The notes under the pieces were generated by a model, which saw nothing but the letters and a program-made list of their open reading frames with translations, did not search any database and was not told the origin of the DNA. A stretch of 64,000 bases of DNA. Origin: SHLQ01 sp964610745 (GTDB lineage: Bacteria > Actinomycetota > Acidimicrobiia > Acidimicrobiales > SHLQ01). Each line of letters begins with the position of its first letter. The stretch's first letter is position 1. Location: positions 25,881 through 89,880 of the forward strand of contig CAZSYL010000009.1 of NCBI GenBank assembly GCA_964610745.1. Direction: 5' to 3'. Positions 33,864-42,627 of the stretch are shown piece after piece. Position numbers and translations under genes: made by a program.

Positions 33864-34439
33864 ATGACCAACCAAAAGATTCAGATCCTCGCCCTCGCCG
33901 GAAGTTATCGATCCGGATCCTTCAACCAAGCGCTGCTCAAAGCAGCGATCGAATTGGCACCGGACAACGTTGAATTTCAAGAAATCGACCTGCGAGAGGT
34001 TCCGTTCTACGACGGTGATCTCGAAGAGGCAGGCGAGCCACAGACCGTGGTCGATCTGAAGGCTGCCGTCGTTGCAGCTGACGCTGTTCTGTTCGTGACG
34101 CCCGAGTACAACGCCGGCGTTCCGGCGGTGTTGAAGAACGGACTCGATTGGAGCTCTCGCTTCTATCCGAATGCACCGCTGGGTGGCAAGATCGCTGCCG
34201 TGATCGGTGCGACTCCGGGAAAGAACGGCACGAAGAACGCTCAGGAGAACCTGCGTCGTTCGCTAGGCATTGCCGGTTCTGAGCTTGTTGATGCAGAGCT
34301 CATGTTGGCCCGTGCGGGCGACGCGATCGAAGACGGCGTTGTCACTTCCGACGACCTCAAAGCCCAGATCGTGTCCGTGTTGGATGCCATCGTCGCAGCC
34401 GTGGCCGCCAAAGCCGCCGAGTCAGACTCCGAGAGCTGA
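33864..34439 (+). CDS. NADPH-dependent FMN reductase
   Basis: Flavodoxin-fold quinone/FMN reductase. The phosphate-binding loop GSYRSGSFNQAL is near residue 11, and the dimer/flavin motif TPEYNAGVPAVLKNGLDW is near 75. 191 aa. It lies 72 bp after the AhpD-like gene and 77 bp before the aldolase operon, which has its own probable promoter overlapping this gene's stop codon. A role in redox defence together with the AhpD-like protein is possible. Confidence 0.87.
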   Translation: MTNQKIQILALAGSYRSGSFNQALLKAAIELAPDNVEFQEIDLREVPFYDGDLEEAGEPQTVVDLKAAVVAADAVLFVTPEYNAGVPAVLKNGLDWSSRFYPNAPLGGKIAAVIGATPGKNGTKNAQENLRRSLGIAGSELVDAELMLARAGDAIEDGVVTSDDLKAQIVSVLDAIVAAVAAKAAESDSES

Positions 34440-34464
34440 CGTTTCCACGGCTCAGCTTTATACA
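34436..34464 (+). promoter_or_regulatory. Probable sigma70-type promoter of the aldolase-transketolase operon
   Basis: CTGACG (34436-34441) and TATACA (34459-34464) are separated by 17 bp. The predicted start of transcription, near 34471, falls within a tandem 9-bp repeat. The -35 overlaps the stop codon of the preceding gene. Confidence 0.5.
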
Positions 34465-34466
34465 AC

Positions 34467-34484
34467 CTGTACGTCCTGTACGTC
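34467..34484. repeat. Tandem 9-bp repeat at the predicted transcription start
   Basis: Two perfect copies of CTGTACGTC (34467-34475 and 34476-34484). Their place directly downstream of the -10 box would suit a repressor-binding site, but only two copies are present and no regulator gene is adjacent. Confidence 0.5.
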
Positions 34485-34516
34485 CGAACCGCTTCAACAA
34501 GAGGAGCACCCTCGTC

Positions 34517-35158
34517 ATGTCCCACGATCGTCTTTCGGTCCTGAACACCATTGCCCAGGAACAGATCATGCATTTGTTCCACCATCCCGACCCCGCCGTA
34601 GCGATCAACATCATCGATGCGATTGCTGCTGGTGGGGGACGGGTCGTGGAGTTCACCAATCGCGTCCAGTTCGCTCCGACCGTTTTCGAGGCGATTCGTC
34701 GCCACGTCGACGAGAACCATCCAGACATGGTGATCGGCGTTGGTTCGGTCGAGGATGCTGCCACCGCGTCAATCTTTGTGGCCGCTGGCGCGGAGTTCAT
34801 TGTTTCGCCAATATTCGTGGCCGAGACAGCAGAGTTCTGCAACCGTCGCAAGGTCCCGTACCTCCCAGGCACGATGACCATCACCGAGATTGCCGAAGCT
34901 GAGCGTTATGGCGTGGAGTTTGTAAAGCTCTACCCGGCGATGAACCCCATGTTCGTCAAGGCCGTCCAGATGCCGAGGCCGTGGAGCAGAATTATCGCCA
35001 ACGGCCCGATCGGGCCCGATGAGGTTCAGTCCTGGCTCGGGGCGGGGGCGACCGCCATTGGAACCATGGCTTCGGTTCCTCCGGACGCGGTTGCTGCGGG
35101 TAACTTCGGCCAGGTAACTGATGCGGTTGCTGCACTCGGCGCCGCTCGAGAGCGCTAG
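34517..35158 (+). CDS. KDPG/4-hydroxy-2-oxoglutarate aldolase family protein
   Basis: Class I aldolase of the Eda family that splits 2-keto-3-deoxy-6-phosphogluconate or 4-hydroxy-2-oxoglutarate to pyruvate or glyoxylate plus an aldehyde. The catalytic Glu is in VVEFTNR, and the Schiff-base Lys is in VEFVKLYPA (near residue 137). GVGSVEDAATASIFVAAGAEFIVSP matches the family core. 213 aa. First gene of a six-gene operon; AGAGGAG lies ten bases before the ATG. Confidence 0.85.
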   Translation: MSHDRLSVLNTIAQEQIMHLFHHPDPAVAINIIDAIAAGGGRVVEFTNRVQFAPTVFEAIRRHVDENHPDMVIGVGSVEDAATASIFVAAGAEFIVSPIFVAETAEFCNRRKVPYLPGTMTITEIAEAERYGVEFVKLYPAMNPMFVKAVQMPRPWSRIIANGPIGPDEVQSWLGAGATAIGTMASVPPDAVAAGNFGQVTDAVAALGAARER

Positions 35159-35179
35159 ATCCGAGAAGGGTACATATTC

Positions 35180-35854
35180 ATGACTGCTGATGTCTTGCTG
35201 TTCGATGTGAACGAGACGTTGCTCGATGTAAAGGCGTTAGGTTCTGGCTTCGCAGCCACCTTCGGTGACGCTGACCTCTTGCCGAAATGGTTCGGGATGC
35301 TTCTCCGCTACTCGCTGGAGGTCTCGGTCACGGGCGATTATCGCTCGTTCGACGAGTTGGCGGTCGGAGCGTTGATGACAACGGCTACAAGTGCGGGTAA
35401 GCCAATCGCGATCGAAGAGGCCACCGGGCTCGTTGATGCCATGTCGCAACTACCTGCTCACCCCGACGTTGCTGACGGCCTTGCTGGCCTCAAGGCATAC
35501 GGCTTTAAGCTCGCCACGCTCACCAACTCGCGCCTCGACGTTGCTCACGCTCAGCTTTCCTCGGCCGGCCTCGACTCGTACTTCGACATGGTGATGTCGG
35601 TCGAGACCGTGGAACGCTTTAAGCCACACCCGGACACATATGCATACGCAGCGACCCAACTCGATGTGCCGATCGGGGCCATCACGATGGTTGCGGCCCA
35701 CGATTGGGATGTGAACGGAGCGTTGCTTGCAGGAGCAAACGCTGCATTTATTGAACGCCCCGGGGCTGCGCGCGGTTCGCACGATCGCATTCCAGAACTC
35801 GTGGCTCCAGATATCGGCGGGCTTGCCACCCTTCTGACACAAGGATCTGAATAG
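35180..35854 (+). CDS. HAD-superfamily hydrolase, haloacid dehalogenase type II-like
   Basis: Motif I is FDVNETLLD (nucleophile Asp 9), motif II TLTNSRLD, motif III VERFKPHPDTY, and motif IV VAAHDWDVNGALLAGA. These match the 2-haloacid dehalogenase subgroup, though many members are phosphatases. 224 aa. It sits 21 bp after the aldolase and 2 bp before the transketolase gene; in this context a sugar-phosphate or glycolate phosphatase role is as likely as dehalogenation. Confidence 0.82.
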   Translation: MTADVLLFDVNETLLDVKALGSGFAATFGDADLLPKWFGMLLRYSLEVSVTGDYRSFDELAVGALMTTATSAGKPIAIEEATGLVDAMSQLPAHPDVADGLAGLKAYGFKLATLTNSRLDVAHAQLSSAGLDSYFDMVMSVETVERFKPHPDTYAYAATQLDVPIGAITMVAAHDWDVNGALLAGANAAFIERPGAARGSHDRIPELVAPDIGGLATLLTQGSE

Positions 35855-35856
35855 CG

Positions 35857-37935
35857 TTGACCACTCCAGAGATTGATGAGCTCGATCAGCTCGCAATTAC
35901 CACCCTCCGAACACTTGCAATCGACGCGGTCGAAGAGGCAGGGTCGGGCTATCCGGGTACCGCAATGGCGTTGGCGCCGTTGGTGTACACGATCTATTCC
36001 GAGCACCTTCGATTCGATCCCGAAGACCCCAAATGGGACAACCGCGATCGTTTCGTACTCTCGGTCGGTCACGCGAGCAACCTGCTCTATGGAATGTTGC
36101 ATCTGGCGGGAGTCAAGTCTGTCGATCCGTCGACCGGGCCGGTCGGCGAACCCGCAATGACGCTCGACGATATTCGCGGTTATCGGCAGGGCGAGACCCG
36201 GGCGACGGGCCACCCCGAGTACGGAGTGGTCGCCGGTGTCGAAACATCCACCGGGCCGCTCGGCCAGGGGCTCGCCAACTCGGTCGGAATGGCAATGGCC
36301 CAACGCTGGAAGGCCGCGACCTTTGACGTCGACGGTCAGGGCTTGTTCGATCACGAAGTCATCGCGGTCGGTGGTGACGGCGATGTGATGCAGGGGATTG
36401 CCTATGAGGCAGCCTCCTATGCAGGTCACCAGGAGTTGTCCAATCTCTGCTGGATCTACGACAACAACAACATCACCATCGAAGGCTCCACCGAGCTCGC
36501 GTTCACCGAGGACGTGGGCGGGCGATTCAGCGCCCTTGGTTGGTCGGTCATCGAGGTCGATGACGCGAACGACCGGGATGCAATCCGTGCTGCGCTCGCT
36601 GCGTTTCGAGCCGAGCAGGACCGGCCCACCATGATCGTGCTCACCAGCGAGATTGGGTGGGGGTCTCCGAACTTCCAGGGTCAGCAGCGGATGCATGGCA
36701 TTCCGCTCGGCCCTGAAGAAACCCGACTGACCAAAGCTGCCTACGGCTGGCCCGAAGACAGCAATTTTCTCGTTCCCGGCGAGGTCATTGATCACGTCGA
36801 GGCAACGTTCTGTGAGCGCGGGCGAAACGCACGCGAAGCATGGAACCAGGAGTGGGAAGCGTTTGCCGCCAAACATCCGGATCTCGCGAAGACCGTCGAC
36901 CAGATGCACAAGCACGAACTGCCCGAGGGCTGGGATGCCGACATTCCGAGTTGGGACGATCCGACCGAGATGGTTGCAGTTCGAGAGGCCTCGTTTGCAT
37001 CGATCAACGCGATTGCGCCGAATATTCCGTGGCTCGTTGGCGGAGCGTCCGACACGGCAATGAAGTCGATGACGCTGATGTGGTTCCCCGAAGCTGGTGG
37101 AGCACAGCCAGGCTCTCCGACCGGTCGAAACATGCACTACGGCACTCGCGAACACGCAATGGTCGGCATCGCCAACGGCATTGCGCTATCGGGAATTCGA
37201 AATTATGACTCGTCCTACCTCGTATTCAGCGAATACGCACGTGGAGCGATTCGGCTATCGGCCTTGATGGGTCTGCCCGTGATTCACGTCTTGACCAATG
37301 ACTCGTTTCAGGTCGGTCCCGACGGTCCAACGCACCAACCGATCGGACATCTCGCCACATACCGGGCAATGCCGAACATGGAGGTGATTCGCCCAGCCGA
37401 TGCCAACGAAACAGTGGTTGCGTGGCAGATGGCTCTGAAGCGAAATAATGCTCCGACCATCTTGTCGATTGCGCACCAGAAGGTGCCGGTGATCGACCGA
37501 ACCAAGTACGCGTCTGCACGGGGCATCGAACAGGGCGGCTATGTCTTAGCTGACCCACCGGATGGTCACGACATCGATGCAATCCTTATCGCGACCGGCG
37601 CCGAGGTTCACCTCGCAATGGAGACCCGAGAGCTGCTCGCCGAAAGCGACGTGCATGTGCGCGTCGTGAACCTCGCCTCGTGGGGCGTGTTCGAAGCACA
37701 GTCGACCGAGTATCGCCAGAGCGTGCTCCCCGACAAGATCCGTGCGCGTGTGACGATCGAGGAAGCAGCCACCATTGGTTGGCATCGCTATGCAGGCGAT
37801 CTCGGTGAAGTGCTCGGAATGGATACCTTTGGCAAGTCAGCGCCTGCACCGGTTCTTCAGAAACGATTCGGGTTCACCGCCGTCGATGTGGCCGCGGCTG
37901 CGAATCGGGTCATCGCCAGGACGAGAGACGCGTAA
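35857..37935 (+). CDS. tkt: Transketolase
   Basis: Thiamine-diphosphate enzyme transferring two-carbon ketol units between sugar phosphates. ThDP-binding motif is GGDGDVMQGIAYEAASYAGH to IYDNNNITIEGS; GHASNLLYGMLHLAG and the pyrimidine domain (GTREHAMVGIANGIAL, DSFQVGPDGPTHQPIGHLA) are intact. 692 aa, full length. TTG start 2 bp after the HAD stop. Because it is embedded in a catabolic operon, it may be a pathway-dedicated paralogue rather than the only housekeeping copy. Confidence 0.93.
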   Translation: MTTPEIDELDQLAITTLRTLAIDAVEEAGSGYPGTAMALAPLVYTIYSEHLRFDPEDPKWDNRDRFVLSVGHASNLLYGMLHLAGVKSVDPSTGPVGEPAMTLDDIRGYRQGETRATGHPEYGVVAGVETSTGPLGQGLANSVGMAMAQRWKAATFDVDGQGLFDHEVIAVGGDGDVMQGIAYEAASYAGHQELSNLCWIYDNNNITIEGSTELAFTEDVGGRFSALGWSVIEVDDANDRDAIRAALAAFRAEQDRPTMIVLTSEIGWGSPNFQGQQRMHGIPLGPEETRLTKAAYGWPEDSNFLVPGEVIDHVEATFCERGRNAREAWNQEWEAFAAKHPDLAKTVDQMHKHELPEGWDADIPSWDDPTEMVAVREASFASINAIAPNIPWLVGGASDTAMKSMTLMWFPEAGGAQPGSPTGRNMHYGTREHAMVGIANGIALSGIRNYDSSYLVFSEYARGAIRLSALMGLPVIHVLTNDSFQVGPDGPTHQPIGHLATYRAMPNMEVIRPADANETVVAWQMALKRNNAPTILSIAHQKVPVIDRTKYASARGIEQGGYVLADPPDGHDIDAILIATGAEVHLAMETRELLAESDVHVRVVNLASWGVFEAQSTEYRQSVLPDKIRARVTIEEAATIGWHRYAGDLGEVLGMDTFGKSAPAPVLQKRFGFTAVDVAAAANRVIARTRDA

Positions 37936-37970
37936 GCTTTGCCATCTCGGCAATAGCTCAGGAGAATTTG

Positions 37971-38639
37971 ATGCCCGATATTCCAGACCGTTCGCTCGTT
38001 GACGGGCTCGCGACCGCCGACATCGTGGATGCTCTCGCGAAGGCGTTCCCACATCGTTCCCACATCAATGACCTGGTATCACCCGACCCGTCCAAGGTGT
38101 TGTTTGGGCCAGCGGTGACCGTGGGGTTCTTGCCGCTACGCAAAGACCTGATGGATATTCATCAGCACAGCCTCGGACCAGCGATCTATCGATCGCTCGG
38201 AGAACGAGAGATGGCTGGCAACGTGCTGGTGATGTCGTCGGGATGTAACCCGGACATCTCGCTCGGTGGATCGACCAAGCTGTCGCGTATCACCAACAAC
38301 GGTCTTGCCGGGGTGCTCTGCGATGGTCGGCTTCGCGATTTCGACGAACTGGCGGAGTTCCCCGGCGCGTTCTATTGCAAAGGTGAGGCAGTGCGCGGTG
38401 GGGGAAATGTGGCTCAGCCCTACGTCGTCGATATCGCCATCGCGGTCGACGGGGTCACCGTCGTACCCGGGGACATCATCTTTGCTGATCCCACGGGAGC
38501 GGCGGTGATCCCAGCAACTCACGCCGAAGAGATCCTCATGAACGCCCGCAAGATCAAAGGGATGGCCGAGCAGATGGCCGAGCAGATTCGGTCTGAGGAT
38601 CCCGAGCAAGTTGTGATACACGGTAGCGGAGAGGCTTGA
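37971..38639 (+). CDS. RraA-family protein (HMG/CHA aldolase-like)
   Basis: Member of the RraA/4-hydroxy-4-methyl-2-oxoglutarate aldolase family, formerly annotated as demethylmenaquinone methyltransferase. The conserved catalytic segment is GVLCDGRLRDFDEL near residue 118, with G-x-x-RD. The class II pyruvate aldolases of this family split 2-oxo-4-hydroxy acids. AGGAG six bases before the ATG fixes the start. 222 aa. A second pyruvate aldolase type in the same operon as the Eda-like protein is notable. Confidence 0.83.
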   Translation: MPDIPDRSLVDGLATADIVDALAKAFPHRSHINDLVSPDPSKVLFGPAVTVGFLPLRKDLMDIHQHSLGPAIYRSLGEREMAGNVLVMSSGCNPDISLGGSTKLSRITNNGLAGVLCDGRLRDFDELAEFPGAFYCKGEAVRGGGNVAQPYVVDIAIAVDGVTVVPGDIIFADPTGAAVIPATHAEEILMNARKIKGMAEQMAEQIRSEDPEQVVIHGSGEA

Positions 38640-38645
38640 TCGACT

Positions 38646-40307
38646 ATGAACACTGCAGAACAACTCGTGGAAGCTCTCGTAGCCGAGGGCGTTTCCATGG
38701 TCTTTGGGATTCCCGGTGACGAGAACCTTCCCTTCATCCAGGCCGTCTCTGAGTCCGAAGAGATCGACTTCATCCTGACCCGCCATGAAGCTGCGGCTGG
38801 GTTCATGGCCGCCGCCCACGGTCACCTGACCGGACGTCTGGCTGTCGCAATGTCGACCCTCGGCGCTGGCGCGACCAACCTGGCCACGCCGGTCGCTCAC
38901 GCGTGGCTCGCTGAGTCGCCCATGATCGTCCTCACCGGACAAAAGCCGGTCCTCGACAATATGCAGGGTCGATACCAACTGATCGACGTGGTCGACCTGA
39001 TGACCCCAATTACCAAGACGTCGTCGTCGGTAGCTTCAGCAGCGGCGCTTCCAGGCCTCATCGCGGAGGCGATTCACATCGCTCTCGAGTATCCGCAGGG
39101 TCCGGTTCACCTCGAACTGCCGCTCGACGTGGCGGCCGAGCCAGCGGGCGTGCACCCGCTGTTACCGGCAGGGCAGGCCGCGCAACCCACAGCCTCCGAC
39201 GAAACGCTCGATGAGGCAGCGAAGTTGCTCGCTGACGCCGACCGACCGCTGGTACTGATCGGTGCCAGTGCGAACGCACGAGATGCCGTACCCACAGCAT
39301 TGCAGGACTTCCTCGCCGCAACGAGCATTCCCTTCATCTGCACGATGATGGGCAAGGGTGTAGGCGATGAGATGAGCGATCAATTTCTGGGTTCGGCGGG
39401 GATGCCGGGGATGGGAATTCCACATTGCGCGGTTCAACACAGCGATGTTGTGTTGAGCATTGGGCACAACGTGATGGAGAAGGCGCCGTTCATCATGAAG
39501 CCCGACGATGTGCGCACCGTCATCCACCTCCACGATTCGCCCGCGACCGTCGACACCATCTGGTTCCCACAACATCAGGTGGTCGGTGACATGGCGTACT
39601 CGATCCAAGAACTCTCCCAACGGCTCGACAGCTCCACCTGGAGCCTCGAGGGCTTCGCCAAGCTTCGAGCCGCGGCGGTGGCGGCGATGATGGCCGAACC
39701 AAGCGACCCAATCCCGGGCGTACTCAAGCCGCAGCACGTTGCTCAAACAGTCCGGACGGTTCTGAACCCTGAGGACATCGTCAGCCTCGACAACGGTATT
39801 CACAAACTCTGGATGACCCGGAACTATCCGGCGCTGGCACCACGCACGATCCTGGTCGATTCGGCTCTTGGGTCGATGGGAACGGGGATACCCGCTGCGA
39901 TCGCGGCGAAGTTGGTCCACCCCGACCGCAACGTCGTCGCAGTGATCGGCGATGGCGGCTTTCTGATGAGCGGCCAGGAGATTGAGACCGCTGTTCGTCT
40001 GGAACTCGACCTCTCGGTGGTGATCTTCAACGACGGCGGTCTCGGAATGATCCGTCTCAAAGAAGAGATGCTCGGCAACAACGTCCACGGAGTGAACTTT
40101 GGTACGCCCGAGATCGTTGCCTATGCAGCGGCGTTCGGAGCGGCCGGAACCCGTGTGTCCAGCGCCGACGAACTGCAACAGGTACTTGCGAACGCGAACG
40201 AAGTAGGTGGAGTTCACGTCATCGACGTCCCGGTCGACTACGGAGAGAACGCCAAGCTGATGAAGGACATGAAGATGATCGACTGCAATGCAATCGTTGG
40301 CTCCTAG
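38646..40307 (+). CDS. ThDP-dependent enzyme, acetolactate-synthase-like
   Basis: Three-domain thiamine-diphosphate enzyme. The catalytic Glu is in RHEAAAGFMA near residue 45, and the ThDP/Mg motif is GDGGFLMSGQEIETAV near 436. Most like catabolic acetolactate synthases and related 2-oxo-acid decarboxylases; no regulatory subunit gene is nearby, which speaks against biosynthetic IlvB. 553 aa. It starts 6 bp after the RraA gene and its stop abuts the next start. Confidence 0.85.
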   Translation: MNTAEQLVEALVAEGVSMVFGIPGDENLPFIQAVSESEEIDFILTRHEAAAGFMAAAHGHLTGRLAVAMSTLGAGATNLATPVAHAWLAESPMIVLTGQKPVLDNMQGRYQLIDVVDLMTPITKTSSSVASAAALPGLIAEAIHIALEYPQGPVHLELPLDVAAEPAGVHPLLPAGQAAQPTASDETLDEAAKLLADADRPLVLIGASANARDAVPTALQDFLAATSIPFICTMMGKGVGDEMSDQFLGSAGMPGMGIPHCAVQHSDVVLSIGHNVMEKAPFIMKPDDVRTVIHLHDSPATVDTIWFPQHQVVGDMAYSIQELSQRLDSSTWSLEGFAKLRAAAVAAMMAEPSDPIPGVLKPQHVAQTVRTVLNPEDIVSLDNGIHKLWMTRNYPALAPRTILVDSALGSMGTGIPAAIAAKLVHPDRNVVAVIGDGGFLMSGQEIETAVRLELDLSVVIFNDGGLGMIRLKEEMLGNNVHGVNFGTPEIVAYAAAFGAAGTRVSSADELQQVLANANEVGGVHVIDVPVDYGENAKLMKDMKMIDCNAIVGS

Positions 40308-41678
40308 ATGACACGAGATCACCGCCAAGCGCTCTCCGCGCTCGACTCTGACATCTCCGGAGTCCTACACACCACCGACGAGCTGCGCCACCTGCTCGGT
40401 GAGCGAGCGCTCGTCGAGCGTTATCTCCAGGTCGAAGCAACGCTGGCACAGGCACAAGCCGATGCCGGCCTCATTCCGGCCGAGGCGGCCACCGCAATCG
40501 CCCAGGTCACGGTCGCCGACCTTGACTTCAACGCGCTCGCCGACCGGATGGCCATCGTTGGTTACCCCGTGGTTGGGTTGGTCGAACAAATTGCGTCGGT
40601 CGTGCCCGACGGCTTGGGCCAGTTCGCCCACTGGGGTGCAACGACTCAAGACATCATGGACACGGCGCTGGTGCTCCAGATTCAGGCCTCCCTCGACGAG
40701 ATAAACATGGATCTCATCATGCTGGTGCGGGCGCTGCACAATCTGGCCGAGAAGTACCGTGACACACCAGTGGCCGGTCGAAGTCAGATGCAACAGGCCG
40801 TGCCGATCACCTTTGGTTATCGTGTTGCTGGCTGGTTGTCGCCGCTGTTGCGCCATATCGAACGACTGAGCGAACTTCGGCCCCGGGTTGAAGTCGTGCA
40901 GTTCGGTGGCGCGGTCGGCACGCTTGCGTCGGTCGCTCCGCTCGGCCTCGAGGTGAGAGCTCGAATGGCCGAGCTGTTGAGCCTCGGCAACCCGAGCGTC
41001 AGCTGGCACTCCGGGCGAGACCGAATTGTCGAGGTCGTGGCATGGTCGGCCCAGCTGGCTTCGTCGGTTGCAAAGATCGGCAACGACGTGGCGTTGAGCG
41101 CTCAGACCGAATTGGGCGAGTTGGCTGAAGGCCGAGTCGCCGGGGGCGGAACATCGAGCACGATGCCGCAGAAACGTAATCCCATCCTGTCTCAGCAGTT
41201 GATGAGGGCTGGCCGACTGACCCGCTCATATCTCGACCTCGTCCTCGATGGAGCAATGGCCGACCACGACCGGGCGACGGCGGCGTGGGCACTCGAATGG
41301 AATTCGGTCGCACCGGCGGTCGCTGTGGCCGGAGGTGCGGTCGAAGCTGCCCACCGCCTCATTGAGGGCCTCGAAGTGAACACGGCCGCGATGGCGAACA
41401 ACCTTGGACGAACCGGCGGTGCGATCATGGCCGAAGCGGTCATGATGAGACTCGCTGGTGAGCTCGGTCGCCAGATTGCGCACGACAGAGTTGCAGACAT
41501 GGTCCGGGAGTCCACCGAGTCCGGGATGTCGTTCGACGAGGTCGTCATGCTGCGGTCACCAGAGCTTGCGGATGCTCTCGTACCCGCGAACTATCTGGGT
41601 CATGCCGGCGACCAAATCGACGCAGTACTCATGGAAGTGGAGAGCGTGATCGAGATGGCTTCTGGCCCCGCGAAGTAA
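40308..41678 (+). CDS. Fumarase/aspartase-superfamily lyase (3-carboxymuconate cycloisomerase- or adenylosuccinate-lyase-like)
   Basis: All-helical lyase with the superfamily signature GGGTSSTMPQKRNPI near residue 283, and GATTQDIMDTAL, which is the second conserved region. N-terminal and C-terminal regions resemble PcaB-type 3-carboxy-cis,cis-muconate cycloisomerases more than PurB. It begins directly after the stop of the ThDP-enzyme gene, as last gene of the operon. Substrate cannot be fixed; with two pyruvate aldolases beside it, a C-C, C-O or C-N elimination in organic-acid catabolism is likely. 456 aa. Confidence 0.82.
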   Translation: MTRDHRQALSALDSDISGVLHTTDELRHLLGERALVERYLQVEATLAQAQADAGLIPAEAATAIAQVTVADLDFNALADRMAIVGYPVVGLVEQIASVVPDGLGQFAHWGATTQDIMDTALVLQIQASLDEINMDLIMLVRALHNLAEKYRDTPVAGRSQMQQAVPITFGYRVAGWLSPLLRHIERLSELRPRVEVVQFGGAVGTLASVAPLGLEVRARMAELLSLGNPSVSWHSGRDRIVEVVAWSAQLASSVAKIGNDVALSAQTELGELAEGRVAGGGTSSTMPQKRNPILSQQLMRAGRLTRSYLDLVLDGAMADHDRATAAWALEWNSVAPAVAVAGGAVEAAHRLIEGLEVNTAAMANNLGRTGGAIMAEAVMMRLAGELGRQIAHDRVADMVRESTESGMSFDEVVMLRSPELADALVPANYLGHAGDQIDAVLMEVESVIEMASGPAK

Positions 41679-41716
41679 GAACTTGAGCGGTAGATACGTA
41701 GCCAGATATTGGGGGG

Positions 41717-41745
41717 TTGATTTGTCGGCCGATGCTCCATATTCT
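41717..41745 (+). promoter_or_regulatory. Probable sigma70-type promoter
   Basis: TTGATT (41717-41722) and TATTCT (41740-41745) with a 17-bp spacer. Transcription would start near 41752, giving a leader of about 24 nt for the small gene at 41776. Confidence 0.6.
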
Positions 41746-41775
41746 CACGAGATACCCGAACAGTGAGGTTTTGAC

Positions 41776-42060
41776 ATGTCTGATTCGCTAACCACCGAGG
41801 TGCTCTCCGATCTTCTGAACGAGGTAGCCCACCGGCATCACGAGACGTTCATCTCTTCGGACGGCATCGACCCTGATTGGGCCATGTGGTACGCCGGTTT
41901 CCTTCAGGCAAAGTTGTTTCCGTACGTCGACGAGATCCCTTCTCGTAGCTCACTTATTCACATGCTTGTGCAGGCCGACATCGATCATCAGATTGAGGGA
42001 GGGTTGGAGTGGACTCCGATTTACGCAGCCGACATGCTTCCAAAGATCACGGGCGCGTAA
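41776..42060 (+). CDS. Conserved-looking hypothetical protein, 94 aa
   Basis: Acidic, helical small protein (starts MSDSLTTEVLSDLLNEVAHRH). The pattern WAMWYAGFLQAKLFPYVD in the middle looks like a conserved core but I do not recognise a family. No signal peptide or membrane segment. It has its own promoter upstream and GAGG before the ATG, and is followed after 54 bp by another unknown gene. Confidence 0.65.
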   Translation: MSDSLTTEVLSDLLNEVAHRHHETFISSDGIDPDWAMWYAGFLQAKLFPYVDEIPSRSSLIHMLVQADIDHQIEGGLEWTPIYAADMLPKITGA

Positions 42061-42114
42061 CTCTTGGGTGAGGTTCACCACCCATTGGACGCGACGCGGA
42101 GGTAGCGTGTCGAG

Positions 42115-42627
42115 ATGCCTGAGAGCCAATGGGACAATACGTTCAACGAACTACGCGAAGCCTTAGTTTCCGGAAGCGACTCCGATGGGGTCGAGTTCGA
42201 AGCTGAGGAGGTCGACAACTTCGGTTCAGCCACCTTGGTGACCGTTGTTGAATCCTCCGCAGGTGATGCCGAGACACAGGTCGAGGCCTACAAAGCCGTG
42301 TGCGAACTTCTCGACACGCGGCTAAACAACGGTGCCGACCAGGTTCTCGGCTGCCTCGTGATCGACGGTGACCCCGACCCGGACGCGTTGCTTACCGGGC
42401 TCGATCACATGTTGAGAGACGACGGCACCTTCACGCCGGTTCTTCCCCTTTCCGCAGAGCAGGCAAAGGACATGGTGGCTTCGGGCATTGCGTTGCTCGA
42501 CATCGTCGATCCCGCAACAGCACTCCTGGAGGTAGCTGCCTCTCGATCTCCACTTACACACGATGTTGCGGCGACTGCGCTTGAAGAAATTGACGAGCTC
42601 ATCGCACGAGACACGAGCGCGCAATGA
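42115..42627 (+). CDS. Hypothetical protein, 170 aa
   Basis: Acidic soluble protein (many Asp/Glu; MPESQWDNTFNELREALV at the N-terminus) that I do not recognise. GGAGG lies about ten bases before the ATG. Its TGA overlaps the ATG of the DUF1684 gene (ATGA), so both are translationally coupled. Codon use looks normal for the window. Confidence 0.65.
   Translation: MPESQWDNTFNELREALVSGSDSDGVEFEAEEVDNFGSATLVTVVESSAGDAETQVEAYKAVCELLDTRLNNGADQVLGCLVIDGDPDPDALLTGLDHMLRDDGTFTPVLPLSAEQAKDMVASGIALLDIVDPATALLEVAASRSPLTHDVAATALEEIDELIARDTSAQ

Noticed and set aside
35551..37155. 534-codon minus-strand open frame
   Set aside because: Fully antisense to transketolase and HAD genes; composition is that of a codon shadow in high-GC DNA.
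39162..40328. 388-codon minus-strand open frame
   Set aside because: Antisense to the ThDP enzyme; no family features.
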